Assembly: GCF_012524115.1 (NCBI RefSeq)
Contig: NZ_JAAZWB010000081.1
Location: 1 to 64,000, forward strand
Reading direction: 5' to 3'
DNA from: Bacillus sp. RO1
GTDB lineage: Bacteria; Bacillota; Bacilli; Bacillales; Bacillaceae_I
Length of the DNA: 64,000 nucleotides
A program made the position numbers and the translations under genes. Shown in pieces: positions 47,403-57,058 of the stretch (positions are counted from its first letter, which is position 1; the number at the start of each line of letters is the position of its first letter). Under the pieces are notes generated by a model. That model was given only the letters and a program-made list of their open reading frames with translations. It was not told the origin of the DNA and did no database searches.

Positions 47403-47426
47403 GTGTAATGAAATTTGCAAACATTT

Positions 47427-47460
47427 ACCCTCTGCTAAAAAAATGGCAGGGGGTTTTTGT
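47427..47460 (+). terminator. Terminator of tal
   Basis: CCCTCTGC pairs with GCAGGGGG around TAAAAAAATG, followed by TTTTTG. Confidence 0.8.
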
Positions 47461-47673
47461 TAATTTAAGCTATTTTTCGACAAAAGTACCGTGTCGAATA
47501 TAGGCGGATGGTATCAAATATTACGATTTGATAAAGTTTCATGCATTTTCATATATGAAAAGAAAATTTTCGTGTAAACTAATAGCTAACGAAAATTTTT
47601 ATGATTGGTAATAATTGTGTATAATAGACAATAGCACTTTTGGAAACCAACCTCGCCTTGAAGGGAGAACTAT

Positions 47674-48966
47674 ATGGAAAAGTTAAAAATTCTTGGTGGT
47701 AACAAGTTAAATGGAACCGTACGCGTAAGTGGAGCGAAAAATAGTGCAGTGGCTTTGATCCCTGCAACCATTCTAGCGGACTCGCCCGTCACGATCGAAG
47801 GGTTACCGCAAATATCAGATGTAGAGATCTTGAGCAGCCTGCTTGAGGAAATTGGCGGCAGCGTATCGCTTGAGGGAGAAGACCTAACTGTTGATCCTTC
47901 TAAAATGATCGCCATGCCTCTTCCAAGCGGAAAAGTGAAAAAGCTTCGTGCTTCCTATTATTTAATGGGAGCAATGCTTGGACGTTTCAAAAAAGCAGTT
48001 GTAGGATTGCCTGGTGGCTGTCATTTGGGACCAAGACCTATTGATCAGCACATCAAAGGCTTTGAGGCACTTGGAGCAGAAGTAACAAATGAGCAAGGCG
48101 CCATCTACCTGCGAGCAGAAGAACTAAGAGGGGCACGCATTTACCTTGACGTGGTAAGTGTCGGCGCAACCATTAATATCATGCTTGCTGCAGTGAAAGC
48201 AAAAGGCAGAACGATCATCGAAAATGCGGCAAAAGAGCCGGAAATCATCGATGTAGCGACCCTTTTAAGCAGCATGGGTGCAAAAATTAAAGGTGCGGGG
48301 ACAGATGTCATCCGTATCGATGGCGTCGAGAGCCTTCATGGGTGCAAACACACCATCATCCCGGACCGAATCGAAGCAGGTACATACATGATCATGGCTG
48401 CTGCAACAGGCGGCGAAATGATCATCGACAATGTCATCCCAACCCACCTGGAGCCGCTTATTGCAAAGCTCCGTGAAATGGGCGTACGCATCGATATCAA
48501 CAATGACCAAGATCAAGTACTTGTCGTTCCTGGCGAAAAACTGAAAGCTGTCGACGTAAAAACCCTTGTCCATCCAGGGTTCCCGACTGACCTTCAGCAG
48601 CCAATGACAACCCTTTTAACAAAAGCAGAGGGTACGAGCATCGTAACAGACACCATCTATTCCGCCCGCTTCAAGCACGTTGATGAACTTCGTCGCATGA
48701 ACGGACAGATCAAAGTAGAAGGCCGTTCTGCTATCATCAACGGACCGGTTCAGCTACAAGGTGCCAAAGTAAAAGCAAGCGATCTGCGTGCAGGAGCGGC
48801 CCTTGTCATCGCTGGCCTACTGGCTGACGGCTTGACAGAGGTTACAGGTCTTGAACACATCGACCGCGGCTACAGTCACCTAGAAGAAAAGCTAGAAGGA
48901 CTAGGTGCCACGATCTGGCGCGAAAAATTAACAGAAGAAGAAATCGACCAAATGCAAAATTCATAA
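47674..48966 (+). CDS. murAB: UDP-N-acetylglucosamine 1-carboxyvinyltransferase, second copy type
   Basis: First committed step of peptidoglycan precursor synthesis: adds enolpyruvate to UDP-GlcNAc. It is 430 residues. The fosfomycin-reactive Cys116 lies in [16 protein letters not shown]. The position between tal and glpX/rho is that of murAB (murZ) in B. subtilis, the second paralogue; a first copy should lie elsewhere. AAGGGAG precedes the ATG. The gene has its own terminator. Confidence 0.95.
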   Translation: MEKLKILGGNKLNGTVRVSGAKNSAVALIPATILADSPVTIEGLPQISDVEILSSLLEEIGGSVSLEGEDLTVDPSKMIAMPLPSGKVKKLRASYYLMGAMLGRFKKAVVGLPGGCHLGPRPIDQHIKGFEALGAEVTNEQGAIYLRAEELRGARIYLDVVSVGATINIMLAAVKAKGRTIIENAAKEPEIIDVATLLSSMGAKIKGAGTDVIRIDGVESLHGCKHTIIPDRIEAGTYMIMAAATGGEMIIDNVIPTHLEPLIAKLREMGVRIDINNDQDQVLVVPGEKLKAVDVKTLVHPGFPTDLQQPMTTLLTKAEGTSIVTDTIYSARFKHVDELRRMNGQIKVEGRSAIINGPVQLQGAKVKASDLRAGAALVIAGLLADGLTEVTGLEHIDRGYSHLEEKLEGLGATIWREKLTEEEIDQMQNS

Positions 48967-48969
48967 TTT

Positions 48970-49018
48970 AAAAAAAGAAGGAATTCGCTGAGAATATAGC
49001 GGGTTCCTTCTTTTTTGT
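48970..49018 (+). terminator. Terminator of murAB
   Basis: AAAGAAGGAATTCGCT pairs with AGCGGGTTCCTTCTTT around GAGAATAT, followed by TTTG. Confidence 0.88.
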
Positions 49019-49156
49019 AGATACCGCTTTCAAATACCGACAAATGTGATATACTATTAACGAAAAGTATAGCACAATGCCTTGGGTTGCACGGACAACC
49101 TCTTGGCTCACCATAAAAAATGACTAGATTCATAGAATGCAAAGGGAGTGGAAGGT

Positions 49157-50125
49157 ATGGAAAGAAGTTTATCCATGGAATTAATTCGAGTAACAGAAGC
49201 AGCGGCTTTATCCTCTGCACGCTGGATGGGGCGCGGAGATAAAGACAGCGCGGACGGTGCGGCAACTTCCGCCATGCGTGATGTGTTTGATACAGTCCCG
49301 ATGAAGGGTACGGTTGTTATCGGAGAAGGGGAAATGGACGAAGCACCGATGCTCTATATCGGTGAAAAGCTTGGCACAGGCTACGGGCCGCGCGTGGATG
49401 TAGCGGTTGATCCACTTGAAGGTACTAGCATCGTAGCATCCGGCGGATGGAATGCGCTAGCCGTACTTGCCATCGCGGACCACGGAAATCTTCTTCATGC
49501 TCCTGACATGTACATGGACAAAATAGCTGTCGGTCCAGCAGCCGTCGGAAAAATTGATATTAATGCATCTGTTACAGACAACCTGAAAGCGGTGGCAGAA
49601 GCGAAAAATAAAGATATTGAAGACGTCGTGGCGGTTATTTTGAACAGACCGCGTCATGAAAAAATCATCGCAGAACTACGCGAGGCTGGTGCCCGTATCA
49701 AGTTGATTGACGACGGAGACGTTGCCGCAGCCATCAATACAGCCTTTGACCACACCGGTGTGGACATCCTGTTCGGTTCCGGTGGCGCACCTGAAGGCGT
49801 AATCGCCGCAGTCGCACTGAAATGCCTTGGAGGCGAAATTCAAGGGAAGCTTCTTCCTCAAAATGAAGAAGAGCTGATTCGTTGCCGCAAAATGGGCATC
49901 GAAGACATCAACGCCGTACTAAGAATGGAAGACCTTGTACGCGGTGATGACGCCATCTTCGCCGCAACAGGTGTAACCGACGGAGAGTTGCTGCGAGGCG
50001 TGCAATTCAAAGGCACCAACGCCACCACCCACTCCGTTGTTATGCGTGCAAAATCCGGCACCGTCCGCTTCATCGACGGCCAACATAACATCAAGAAAAA
50101 ACCAAACCTGGTATTTAAGCCATAA
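49157..50125 (+). CDS. glpX: Fructose-1,6-bisphosphatase, class II (GlpX)
   Basis: Hydrolyses fructose 1,6-bisphosphate in gluconeogenesis (ywjI). It is 322 residues. Li-sensitive phosphatase motifs are visible: [14 protein letters not shown] (about 31-44), [13 protein letters not shown] (about 57-69) and [16 protein letters not shown] (about 84-99). ATG at 49157 follows GGAAGG; GTG at 49148 is less likely. R-element copies 7-9 follow it before a terminator. Confidence 0.95.
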   Translation: MERSLSMELIRVTEAAALSSARWMGRGDKDSADGAATSAMRDVFDTVPMKGTVVIGEGEMDEAPMLYIGEKLGTGYGPRVDVAVDPLEGTSIVASGGWNALAVLAIADHGNLLHAPDMYMDKIAVGPAAVGKIDINASVTDNLKAVAEAKNKDIEDVVAVILNRPRHEKIIAELREAGARIKLIDDGDVAAAINTAFDHTGVDILFGSGGAPEGVIAAVALKCLGGEIQGKLLPQNEEELIRCRKMGIEDINAVLRMEDLVRGDDAIFAATGVTDGELLRGVQFKGTNATTHSVVMRAKSGTVRFIDGQHNIKKKPNLVFKP

Positions 50126-50150
50126 CTGGATACTAGGAAATATAGTAGCC

Positions 50151-50238
50151 CACCCAGTTGATTGGAGTGCAAGGTGAGAGCCTCCTGCGGGGGAGTAATG
50201 GAAGATTGAGATCCCACAACGAAGTGAGGCCATTGAAA
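50151..50238 (+). repeat. R-element copy 7, 5' part only
   Basis: CCCAGTTGATTGGAGTGCAAGG, GTGAGAGCCTCCTGCGGGGG, GATTGAGATCCCACAACGAAG and TGAGGCC, then the homology stops. The 3' arm is missing. Confidence 0.75.
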
Positions 50239-50271
50239 AACTAATAACGTATAGTTTTTAATAATTCCTAG

Positions 50272-50397
50272 CTGTTGATTGGAGCAAAAGGCGAAGACTC
50301 CTGAGGGAGATAGCGCTAGGTGGAGACCCCGCAGGCAAAGCCGAGGAGACTCCAGCAGCGCCCCTAGGAAAGCGAAGCCGTTTGCGGAAATCAACAG
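50272..50397 (+). repeat. R-element copy 8, near-identical to copy 2
   Basis: Ends CTGTTGATT and AATCAACAG pair. The first 40 bases equal copy 2 almost exactly (GGAGCAAAAGGCGAAGACTC, GAGGGAGATAGCGCTAGG), as does the end (AAGCGAAGCCGTTTGCGGAA), suggesting recent spread or conversion. Confidence 0.9.
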
Positions 50398-50432
50398 CGG
50401 TGTCAAAGGAATATGTAAATTCAAAAACTTTT

Positions 50433-50512
50433 TCAGTGGCCTCAGCGAAGCGAGGAGGCTCAAGCACCTTCTCTAGGAAAGCGAACACCTGGAACTTAAA
50501 TCAAAGGGAGTC
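50433..50512 (+). repeat. R-element copy 9, 3' part only
   Basis: GGCCTCAGCGAAGCGAGGAGG, CTCAAGCACCTTCTCTAGG, AAAGCGAACACCTGGAACTT and AAATCAAAGGGAG: the second half of the element without the first. Confidence 0.75.
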
Positions 50513-50529
50513 TAAGCTAAACCATAAAT

Positions 50530-50568
50530 TGAACCGTAAATGGAACCCTCCCATTTACGGTTTTCCTA
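50530..50568 (+). terminator. Terminator of glpX
   Basis: AACCGTAAATGG pairs with CCATTTACGGTT around AACCCTC, followed by TTCCTATA. The three R-element copies lie between the glpX stop and this stem. Confidence 0.75.
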
Positions 50569-51007
50569 TATACCAACCTCAAAAAACCCGCACACCTTCC
50601 GAATATTGTAATAGACAACCAGTCCCATTCGACACAAATAGGGGAAATACAAGAATATTCCCCAGAAAATAAAGGCAAAACTCAAAGCTTGTCTACAGAA
50701 AATAGTTGCTTAAAAGACCATTTTGTGGGTAAAATAAACAATACTACGAGTATTTATGCAAAATCTACCTTATATCTTCCTAGCGATTCTTCTACAATTT
50801 CTTCATAAGGAGAGTTTATCCCACAAACACGAGGGAAGCGTCCTCACTTCCATTTCATCATCCTAAAAAAAGTGCAGCGACTAGTAATATATTTCCCATC
50901 CTTCGAACTTAATTCGACTTGAATCAGTGTTGGAAGACAAACAAACATTTATCCTTGGATCATAAACGAACTAAACAATTAAACGAATAGAGTGGTGTTT
51001 TCTTTTT
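50569..51007 (+). promoter_or_regulatory. rho promoter and leader region
   Basis: A 439-base gene-free stretch. A promoter candidate is TTGCTT (50706-50711), 18-base spacer, TAAAAT (50730-50735), which would give a long rho leader of about 265 bases. In other bacteria rho is autoregulated through its leader; that is only a possibility here. Confidence 0.5.
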
Positions 51008-52279
51008 ATGGATTTTACTATTTCTCACTTAGAAACTTTAAAATTAAAAGAACTATATGAATTTGCACGTCAGCATAAAGTGTCTTACTACAGCAAACTG
51101 ACCAAAAAAGAACTTATTTTTGCTATTTTAAAAGCACAGGCTGAAAAAGACGGTCTATTGTTCATGGAAGGGGTACTGGAGGTCATCCAATCGGAAGGCT
51201 TTGGTTTCCTGCGTCCGATTAACTATTCTCCAAGCTCAGAGGATATCTATATTTCCGCATCCCAAATCCGTCGTTTTGACTTAAGAAATGGGGACAAGGT
51301 TTCTGGTAAAGTGCGCCCTCCGAAAGAGAATGAGCGTTACTACGGGCTACTACATGTAGAAGCGGTCAATGGTGACGATCCTGAATCTGCAAAAGAGCGT
51401 GTACATTTCCCAGCTTTGACTCCTTTATATCCAGATCGTCAAATTGTTCTTGAAACAAAGCCTAAAGGTCTTTCTACGCGCATCATGGACTTGATTGCGC
51501 CTGTAGGATTTGGTCAGCGTGGACTGATCGTTGCTCCACCAAAAGCAGGTAAAACAATGTTAATCAAGGAAATTGCCAACAGCATCACGACGAATCACCC
51601 AGAAGCGGAACTGATTGTGCTTCTGATTGACGAGCGTCCTGAGGAAGTAACCGATATTGAACGTTCCGTTGCTGGAGACGTTGTAAGCTCCACATTTGAT
51701 GAAGTACCTGAAAACCACATCAAAGTGGCTGAGCTAGTTCTGGAGCGTGCCCTTCGCCTTGTAGAGCACAAGCGTGACGTTATCATCCTGATGGATAGTA
51801 TTACTCGTTTAGCGCGTGCATACAACCTGGTAATTCCGCCAAGTGGACGTACACTTTCCGGTGGTATCGACCCTGCCGCATTCCACCGTCCGAAGCGTTT
51901 CTTCGGTGCTGCGCGTAACATCGAAGAGGGTGGAAGCTTGACGATTCTTGCGACGGCTCTTGTCGACACAGGATCCCGTATGGATGACGTCATTTATGAG
52001 GAATTCAAAGGTACAGGTAACATGGAGCTTCACCTTGACCGTCAACTTGCTGAACGCCGTATCTTCCCGGCTATCGACATCCGTCGTTCCGGTACGCGTA
52101 AAGAAGAGCTGCTTATCCCGAAAGACCATCTTGACAAGCTATGGGCTATCCGTAAAACGATGTCCGACTCTCCAGACTTTGCAGAAAAACTATTGCGTAG
52201 ACTTCGCCAATCCAAAACAAACCAGGAATTCTTCGAAATGCTCGAAGAAGACCAAAAAGCGGGAACGGCAAAACGCTAA
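51008..52279 (+). CDS. rho: Transcription termination factor Rho
   Basis: A hexameric RNA helicase ending transcripts at Rho-dependent sites. It is 423 residues. The N-terminal Rho domain ([19 protein letters not shown]) is followed by the cold-shock-like RNA-binding domain ([18 protein letters not shown]), the P-loop [10 protein letters not shown] (about 177-186) and the Walker B/Q-loop region. The start has only a weak upstream site (GTGGTGTTTTC). It sits between glpX and rpmE, as in B. subtilis. Confidence 0.97.
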   Translation: MDFTISHLETLKLKELYEFARQHKVSYYSKLTKKELIFAILKAQAEKDGLLFMEGVLEVIQSEGFGFLRPINYSPSSEDIYISASQIRRFDLRNGDKVSGKVRPPKENERYYGLLHVEAVNGDDPESAKERVHFPALTPLYPDRQIVLETKPKGLSTRIMDLIAPVGFGQRGLIVAPPKAGKTMLIKEIANSITTNHPEAELIVLLIDERPEEVTDIERSVAGDVVSSTFDEVPENHIKVAELVLERALRLVEHKRDVIILMDSITRLARAYNLVIPPSGRTLSGGIDPAAFHRPKRFFGAARNIEEGGSLTILATALVDTGSRMDDVIYEEFKGTGNMELHLDRQLAERRIFPAIDIRRSGTRKEELLIPKDHLDKLWAIRKTMSDSPDFAEKLLRRLRQSKTNQEFFEMLEEDQKAGTAKR

Positions 52280-52293
52280 AATAATTAAACTCA

Positions 52294-52326
52294 TGCGCAC
52301 CCTTGCTTTGTCAGGGTGCGTTTTCA
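52294..52326 (+). terminator. Terminator of rho
   Basis: GCGCACCCT pairs with AGGGTGCG around TGCTTTGTC, followed by TTTTC. Confidence 0.85.
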
Positions 52327-52343
52327 TTGGTATATGACTTCTA

Positions 52344-52470
52344 GCTGGTGATTGGAGCACAGGGCGAAGACTCCGGCGGGAGATAGCGATAGTCTTGAGA
52401 CCCCACAGCGGAGCGAGGAGGCTCAAGCACCGCCCCGCGGAAAGCGAAGCCAAGTGCGGAGATCACCAGC
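52344..52470 (+). repeat. R-element copy 10
   Basis: Ends GCTGGTGATT and GATCACCAGC pair. The change from the usual TTGATT/AATCAA is matched on both sides. The body is GGAGCACAGGGCGAAGACTCC, GGGAGATAGCGATAG, TGAGACCCCACAGCGGAGCG and AGGAGGCTCAAG. It lies between the rho terminator and the rpmE promoter. Confidence 0.9.
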
Positions 52471-52541
52471 GGTGTTATAGTGGTGTATCTATCTAGGAAA
52501 ACATTGGTTGCCACACCTTTAGATATAACTCAAAAGTAATC

Positions 52542-52670
52542 TTGCAAAACAGCCCATAAGTTGATATAATTTCATCAGTGTGTTTTTAAGATAAGTGATG
52601 GCGGCCTACAAGGCTGGTATCATTTGAATGATAACTCTGTTTCGAAAGACTCAGGGCGAAAAGGAGATGA
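52542..52670 (+). promoter_or_regulatory. rpmE promoter and structured leader
   Basis: TTGCAA (52542-52547), 17-base spacer, TATAAT (52565-52570). The ~100-base leader can form two stems: AAGTGAT with ATCATTT enclosing GGCC/GGCT (52593-52625), and CTCTG with CAGGG (52635-52656), just before the GGAG site. Ribosomal-protein leaders for L31 exist in Firmicutes; whether this is one needs a covariance search. Confidence 0.65.
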
Positions 52671-52675
52671 CAAGA

Positions 52676-52921
52676 ATGAAAGCTGGAATTCATCCGGATT
52701 ACCGTAAAGTTGTATTCATGGACATCAACACTAGTTTCAAATTCATCACAGGTTCTACGATGAAAACAAACGAAACTATTGAATGGGAAGACGGTACTAC
52801 TTACCCTCTAATCAAAGTTGAGATCTCTTCTGATTCTCACCCATTCTACACTGGACGTCAGAAGCATGCTGCTGCTGATGGACGTGTTGAGCGTTTCAAC
52901 AAAAAATACGGCCTTAAGTAA
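52676..52921 (+). CDS. rpmE2: 50S ribosomal protein L31, type B (zinc-free)
   Basis: Ribosomal protein of the central protuberance/bridge to the small subunit. It is 81 residues, starts [20 protein letters not shown], ends [20 protein letters not shown] and contains no cysteine. That is the type B (RpmE2/YtiA) form; the B. subtilis gene at this locus codes for a 66-residue zinc-binding type with CxxC. GGAG nine bases before 52676 sets the start. The location downstream of rho is the usual rpmE position. Confidence 0.95.
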   Translation: MKAGIHPDYRKVVFMDINTSFKFITGSTMKTNETIEWEDGTTYPLIKVEISSDSHPFYTGRQKHAAADGRVERFNKKYGLK

Positions 52922-52927
52922 TAAAGT

Positions 52928-52966
52928 AAAACAGGCAGGTTATCCTATATCTTGCCTGTTTTTTTA
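52928..52966 (+). terminator. Terminator of rpmE
   Basis: AAACAGGCA pairs with TGCCTGTTT around GGTTATCCTATATCT, followed by TTTTT. Confidence 0.88.
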
Positions 52967-53062
52967 CTTCTATTTACATAAACTAGTGCTTAGAAGTCGT
53001 TTTTTGGACGGTGCTGCTAAGCACTTTTTATACGTAAAATTATTAAAAAGGAGAGGCCGTAT

Positions 53063-53668
53063 ATGTATGTAATGAAGCATTCCGGTTGGGTGGAAGCGAT
53101 TTGTGGCAGCATGTTTTCGGGAAAGTCCGAAGAGTTGATTCGCCGCATGAGACGCTCCCAATTTGCCAAACAGGAAATTCAAGTATTTAAGCCAGCCATC
53201 GATAATCGTTATAGTGATGAAGCGGTTGTTTCCCATAACGGAACCTCAATCATAGCGTTGCCTGTTCCGACTTCTCAATCGATTCTAGATAAGGTGCTGC
53301 CTGAGACGGAAGTTGTCGGTATTGATGAAGTGCAATTTTTCGATAATCAAATTGTAGAAGTGGTGCAGGAGTTGGCAAACAGAGGCTATTGTGTGATTGT
53401 AGCTGGACTAGATCAGGACTTTCGCGGAGAGCCGTTCGGTAAAATGCCGGAGCTTTTGGCGATTGCTGAATCCGTAACAAAGCTGCAAGCGGTATGTGCT
53501 GTCTGTGGATCCCCTGCGAGCCGTACGCAACGTTTAATCAATGGAGAACCGGCTTGCTACGATGACCCAATAATTTTAGTGGGCGCTTCGGAATCATACG
53601 AACCTCGCTGTCGTCATCATCATGAAGTTCCTCACAAAGTGTCTGTGCTGCAAGAAATGAAAAAATAA
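53063..53668 (+). CDS. tdk: Thymidine kinase
   Basis: Phosphorylates thymidine to dTMP in nucleoside salvage. It is 201 residues, type II. The P-loop [11 protein letters not shown] lies at about 15-25, the Walker B-like GIDEVQFF at about 86-93 and the lasso-domain zinc Cys in [14 protein letters not shown] with CRHHHEV at the end. AAAAGGAG precedes the ATG. It is followed by a lipoprotein gene and prfA. Confidence 0.97.
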   Translation: MYVMKHSGWVEAICGSMFSGKSEELIRRMRRSQFAKQEIQVFKPAIDNRYSDEAVVSHNGTSIIALPVPTSQSILDKVLPETEVVGIDEVQFFDNQIVEVVQELANRGYCVIVAGLDQDFRGEPFGKMPELLAIAESVTKLQAVCAVCGSPASRTQRLINGEPACYDDPIILVGASESYEPRCRHHHEVPHKVSVLQEMKK

Positions 53669-53737
53669 ATATTTCCTAAATTTAGTCGGTAAGATAAAAG
53701 AAGAAAGAGGATACGCTAAGAAACAGGAGGTGTTTGC

Positions 53738-54175
53738 ATGAAACATGCAGTCCTGTTATTGGTGATATGCTCTTTTTTTATTAGTGGATGCAGTGGCGAA
53801 CAACGCTTCGGTGCGGACGAGGATTTTGACGGAGAACGATTGATTGGTGTAAAAAATGATGAACAAGACGGCTTCTATAAACGAGACCTCGACACAGAAG
53901 ACTATAACACCAACCAAAATCCAAATTTCCTCGATCTCTCCGAAAATCGTCCTGACTACGGGGACGACGAGAATAAATTTGCCGAAGTAATTGAGTTAAA
54001 TAGTGACCTCAAACCTGGCCCAGTCTACATTACCGGTGACACAGCAAGAGTCACTGCCTATGCGCCAAGTGGCATTTCAAAAGAAGAAAAGAAGCGTGTG
54101 CAGAGAAAGCTCAAAGAGAAATTCTTAGAAGTCACTCCCCGCTACCACGTTAAACTGACAATTAAAGAAAGATAA
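53738..54175 (+). CDS. Putative lipoprotein between tdk and prfA
   Basis: A 145-residue secreted lipoprotein. The signal peptide MKHAVLLLVICSFFISGCSG has a lipobox (ISGC, Cys18 lipidated). The mature part is acidic and then has a small domain (PGPVYITGDTARVTAYAPSG, KEEKKRVQRKLKEKF) that recalls the YhcN/YlaJ spore lipoproteins; this resemblance is weak. GGAGGTG precedes the ATG. No function is assigned. Confidence 0.75.
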   Translation: MKHAVLLLVICSFFISGCSGEQRFGADEDFDGERLIGVKNDEQDGFYKRDLDTEDYNTNQNPNFLDLSENRPDYGDDENKFAEVIELNSDLKPGPVYITGDTARVTAYAPSGISKEEKKRVQRKLKEKFLEVTPRYHVKLTIKER

Positions 54176-54344
54176 GAAGAGCTCGTTCTGATTTTCGGGA
54201 CGGGTTTTCTTTTTGGTGGCAGGGTTTGGAGCCAATTGAGGTATGTTGATTTTGACGCACCATCTAACCTATACTATAATTAGAATGTTGTAGATATAAA
54301 ATAATTGCAGATTTTTCTGTATACATTTATAGAGGTGAATGCAC

Positions 54345-55415
54345 GTGTTTGATCGTTTGCAGGCAGTAGAAATGCGTTACGAAAAATTGACGGAGCTTTT
54401 GAGTGATCCGGAAGTCATCAGCGATACGAAAAAGCTGCGCGAGTACTCCAAGGAGCAGTCTGATATTCAGGAGACTGTGGAAGCATACCGTGAATACAAG
54501 GCTGTTACAGAGCAATTGGATGATGCAAAAGCGATGCTTGAGGATAAATTGGATGCCGATATGCGCGAGATGGTAAAAGAAGAGATTTCTGAACTGGAAG
54601 AGCAACAGGAAAACTTGGCGGATCGCCTACATATTCTTCTTTTACCGAAGGACCCGAACGACGACAAAAACGTTATCATGGAAATCCGTGGTGCAGCGGG
54701 TGGAGATGAGGCGGCGCTGTTTGCAGGCGATCTATACCGCATGTACAGCCGATATGCTGAGGCTCAAGGCTGGAAAACAGAAGTGATGGAAGCTGCGTCT
54801 ACGGGCGTTGGCGGTTACAAGGAAATCATTTTTATGATTACAGGGAAGGGTGCATATTCCAAGCTGAAATTTGAAAATGGTGCACACCGCGTGCAACGTG
54901 TCCCCGAGACAGAATCAGGCGGCCGCATCCATACTTCAACAGCGACGGTAGCGGTTTTGCCTGAAGCGGAAGAGGTTGAAATTGAGATTCATGACAAGGA
55001 CATCCGTGTAGATACATTTGCATCTAGCGGTCCTGGTGGACAATCTGTAAATACGACGATGTCCGCTGTACGTTTAACGCATATCCCGACAAACACAGTT
55101 GTTTCCTGTCAAGACGAGAAGTCTCAGATTAAAAATAAAGAAAAAGCGATGAAAGTTCTTCGTGCCCGCGTGTACGATAAGTTCCAACGTGAAGTACAAG
55201 CTGAATATGACGCGAACCGTAAGCAGGCGGTAGGTACAGGTGACCGCTCTGAGCGTATTCGTACGTACAACTTCCCGCAAAATCGTGTGACCGACCACCG
55301 CATCGGCCTGACCATTCAAAAACTTGACCAGATTCTTCAAGGAAAGCTTCAAGAAGTCATTGATGCTTTAATCATGGAAGACCAAGCGTTAAGAATGGAA
55401 CAGATGGAAAAATGA
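54345..55415 (+). CDS. prfA: Peptide chain release factor 1
   Basis: Recognises UAA/UAG stop codons and releases the peptide. It is 356 residues. The GGQ motif lies in [18 protein letters not shown] (about 230-247), with the anticodon-like PxT-type region upstream. GTG at 54345 is preferred over ATG at 54339 because GAGGTG lies seven bases before it and the product then starts [15 protein letters not shown]. Its stop overlaps prmC, whose product methylates the GGQ Gln, so the two are translationally coupled. Confidence 0.97.
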   Translation: MFDRLQAVEMRYEKLTELLSDPEVISDTKKLREYSKEQSDIQETVEAYREYKAVTEQLDDAKAMLEDKLDADMREMVKEEISELEEQQENLADRLHILLLPKDPNDDKNVIMEIRGAAGGDEAALFAGDLYRMYSRYAEAQGWKTEVMEAASTGVGGYKEIIFMITGKGAYSKLKFENGAHRVQRVPETESGGRIHTSTATVAVLPEAEEVEIEIHDKDIRVDTFASSGPGGQSVNTTMSAVRLTHIPTNTVVSCQDEKSQIKNKEKAMKVLRARVYDKFQREVQAEYDANRKQAVGTGDRSERIRTYNFPQNRVTDHRIGLTIQKLDQILQGKLQEVIDALIMEDQALRMEQMEK

Positions 55416-56293
55416 TGAAGGCCATGAAGGTGTACGAAGCCCTGAACTGGGCTTCTTCTTTTTTAAAAAAGAACGATCGCGACGAAAATGCGGGAGAATT
55501 GTTGTTGCGACACCATATGAAATTGGATCGTGCCCAGCTCTTTAGTAGAATGCAAGAAATGATGCCGATGGAGATGCAAAGCTCCTTCATTTTCAACGTG
55601 CATAAACATGTTGCTGGAATTCCAGTGCAGTACTTAATGGGTAAAGAAGAATTCTACGGCCGCAGCTTTTTTGTCAGTGAAGAGGTGTTGATTCCAAGAC
55701 CTGAGACAGAAGAGTTGGTGGTTGGCGTATTAGACCGCGTGAAAAAGCATTTTGAAAACGGTTCTGGATCGGCTGAAGAAAAATTGAGCGTTGTGGACGT
55801 TGGGACAGGGAGCGGTGCGATTGCAATTACGCTTGCGTTGGAAAACAGCCATCTAAACGTGTACGCGACAGATATTGCCGGTGAATCGCTGGAAGTGGCG
55901 ATGGATAATGCAGAAGCATTGGGTGCGGATGTGGAGTTCCTCCAGGGTGACTTATTGCTTCCATTCATCGAGCAAGATATAAAAGTGGATGTGGTCGTCT
56001 CCAATCCTCCGTATATTCCGCAAAAGGAGTATGAAGGGCTGTCCACGGTAGTAAAAGATTTTGAGCCGTATCGTGCATTGGTTGGCGGTATTTCCGGGTT
56101 GGAGTTTTACGAGCGATTCATGGACGAGCTTCCGAAAGTGCTGAAGGAGCGGGCCATTGTGGCATTTGAAGTAGGCATGGGACAAGGAGAAGCCGTAAAA
56201 GCGTTGTTGGAAAAGACATTTCCTCATAGTACAGTGGAGGTAGTGTTGGACATCAACGGTAAAGATCGGATGGTTTTTGCTTTAATTGGATGA
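55412..56293 (+). CDS. prmC: Release-factor glutamine methyltransferase
   Basis: Methylates the Gln of the GGQ motif in RF1/RF2. It is about 293 residues. The helical N-terminal domain is followed by the SAM-binding motif [18 protein letters not shown] (about 128-145) and the catalytic [10 protein letters not shown] at 198-207. ATG at 55412 or 55415 overlaps the prfA stop; the upstream GATGGA can serve both. This is ywkE of B. subtilis. Confidence 0.95.
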   Translation: MMKAMKVYEALNWASSFLKKNDRDENAGELLLRHHMKLDRAQLFSRMQEMMPMEMQSSFIFNVHKHVAGIPVQYLMGKEEFYGRSFFVSEEVLIPRPETEELVVGVLDRVKKHFENGSGSAEEKLSVVDVGTGSGAIAITLALENSHLNVYATDIAGESLEVAMDNAEALGADVEFLQGDLLLPFIEQDIKVDVVVSNPPYIPQKEYEGLSTVVKDFEPYRALVGGISGLEFYERFMDELPKVLKERAIVAFEVGMGQGEAVKALLEKTFPHSTVEVVLDINGKDRMVFALIG

Positions 56294-56407
56294 TGTTAAA
56301 ATTGGAAAAGGAGCAGGGAGCTGCACCTTGCTTGCTACAGTGGATTTGGGCAAGGTGTTACCGGTTTTCGGTTGATGGAAGGGATACAGGTTCTTTTAAA
56401 CCTAAAT

Positions 56408-56719
56408 TTACGCTTCCATTATTGCTCCGTCTTCCTGTTGAGGTCTGGCAAGTGTCAGGCCTCTATTTGTTTTTTCTTCCACAAATTTCACAAATGCTTG
56501 GCGGATCTCTTCCTTCTTTTCCGCGGTGCACAGGTTGATTAATTGAGACAGGTTCGAATCATACGAAATGGTGCGATGATAATGATGGTAAAATGCTTTA
56601 CCTGTCATCCAGCGACCACCTACCAAAATTTCAAACACGATAGGAATGCTGATGTGATTGAATGCACTCTTCATTTCTCCGATGCGGAATGCCTCAATAT
56701 TGCAAGTGAACGATCTCAT
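56408..56719 (-). CDS. Hypothetical protein, 103 aa
   Basis: Not recognised. It starts MRSFTCNIEAFRIGEMKSAF and looks soluble and mixed alpha/beta. A helical stretch (TAEKKEEIRQAFVKFVEEKT, about 65-84) lies before the C-terminal tail, in which GLTLARPQQEDGAIMEA reads as disordered. GGGAG nine bases upstream of the ATG supports a real gene. It is convergent with prmC and divergent from spoIIR, an antisense island in an otherwise plus-strand block. Confidence 0.6.
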   Translation of the reverse strand: MRSFTCNIEAFRIGEMKSAFNHISIPIVFEILVGGRWMTGKAFYHHYHRTISYDSNLSQLINLCTAEKKEEIRQAFVKFVEEKTNRGLTLARPQQEDGAIMEA

Positions 56720-57058
56720 AAAGCCGATCTCCCTTTCTTAAAAAATACACAGCATAAAGTAACCCGTCCTGTACATATACCCTCATCCCTCAACCCCCAA
56801 ACCTCAAAACTAGCAAACTACCAAAAACGAAGGTTAGGGGTTCGACGTGGAGAAAGAAAAACCTTTAGGGGTCTGACCCCTTATTTTTCGACAATCACAG
56901 AAGACCGCCCGCTGCATGGCGCCTTCGACAGGAGGGAGGGATCTCCTGCAAGGGTCTGACCCCCTTTTTTAAATTTTTTCTCTCTATTTTTTTGCATTTT
57001 AGTAGTTTAGGATTTTTGTTTTTTGCCTAGACTGTTTGCTAGAGGGGAGTTGGGGGAA
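56720..57058. other. Spacer between the 103-aa gene and spoIIR
   Basis: 339 bases without a gene. It holds two TTCGAC-flanked palindromic elements listed next. The spoIIR promoter (sigma F in B. subtilis) should lie within it but is not assigned. Confidence 0.5.
56835..56970. repeat. Two successive TTCGAC-flanked GGGTCTGACCCC elements
   Basis: First: GGTTCGACGTGGAGAAAG, AAAAACCTTTAGGGGTCTGA, CCCCTTA (to 56883). Second: GCCTTCGACAGGAGGGAGGG, ATCTCCTGCAAGGGTCTGAC, CCCC with seven T (to 56970). They are adjacent and in the same orientation. Confidence 0.85.

Noticed and set aside
50258-50488. Short minus-strand ORFs in R-elements (also at 21576, 23036, 31852, 49858)
   Set aside because: They read the element body in antisense and recur wherever a copy occurs; no start signal and no gene-like conservation.
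56290-56538. 82-codon plus-strand frame after prmC
   Set aside because: It overlaps prmC and the minus-strand 103-aa gene, has no ribosome binding site and no recognisable product.
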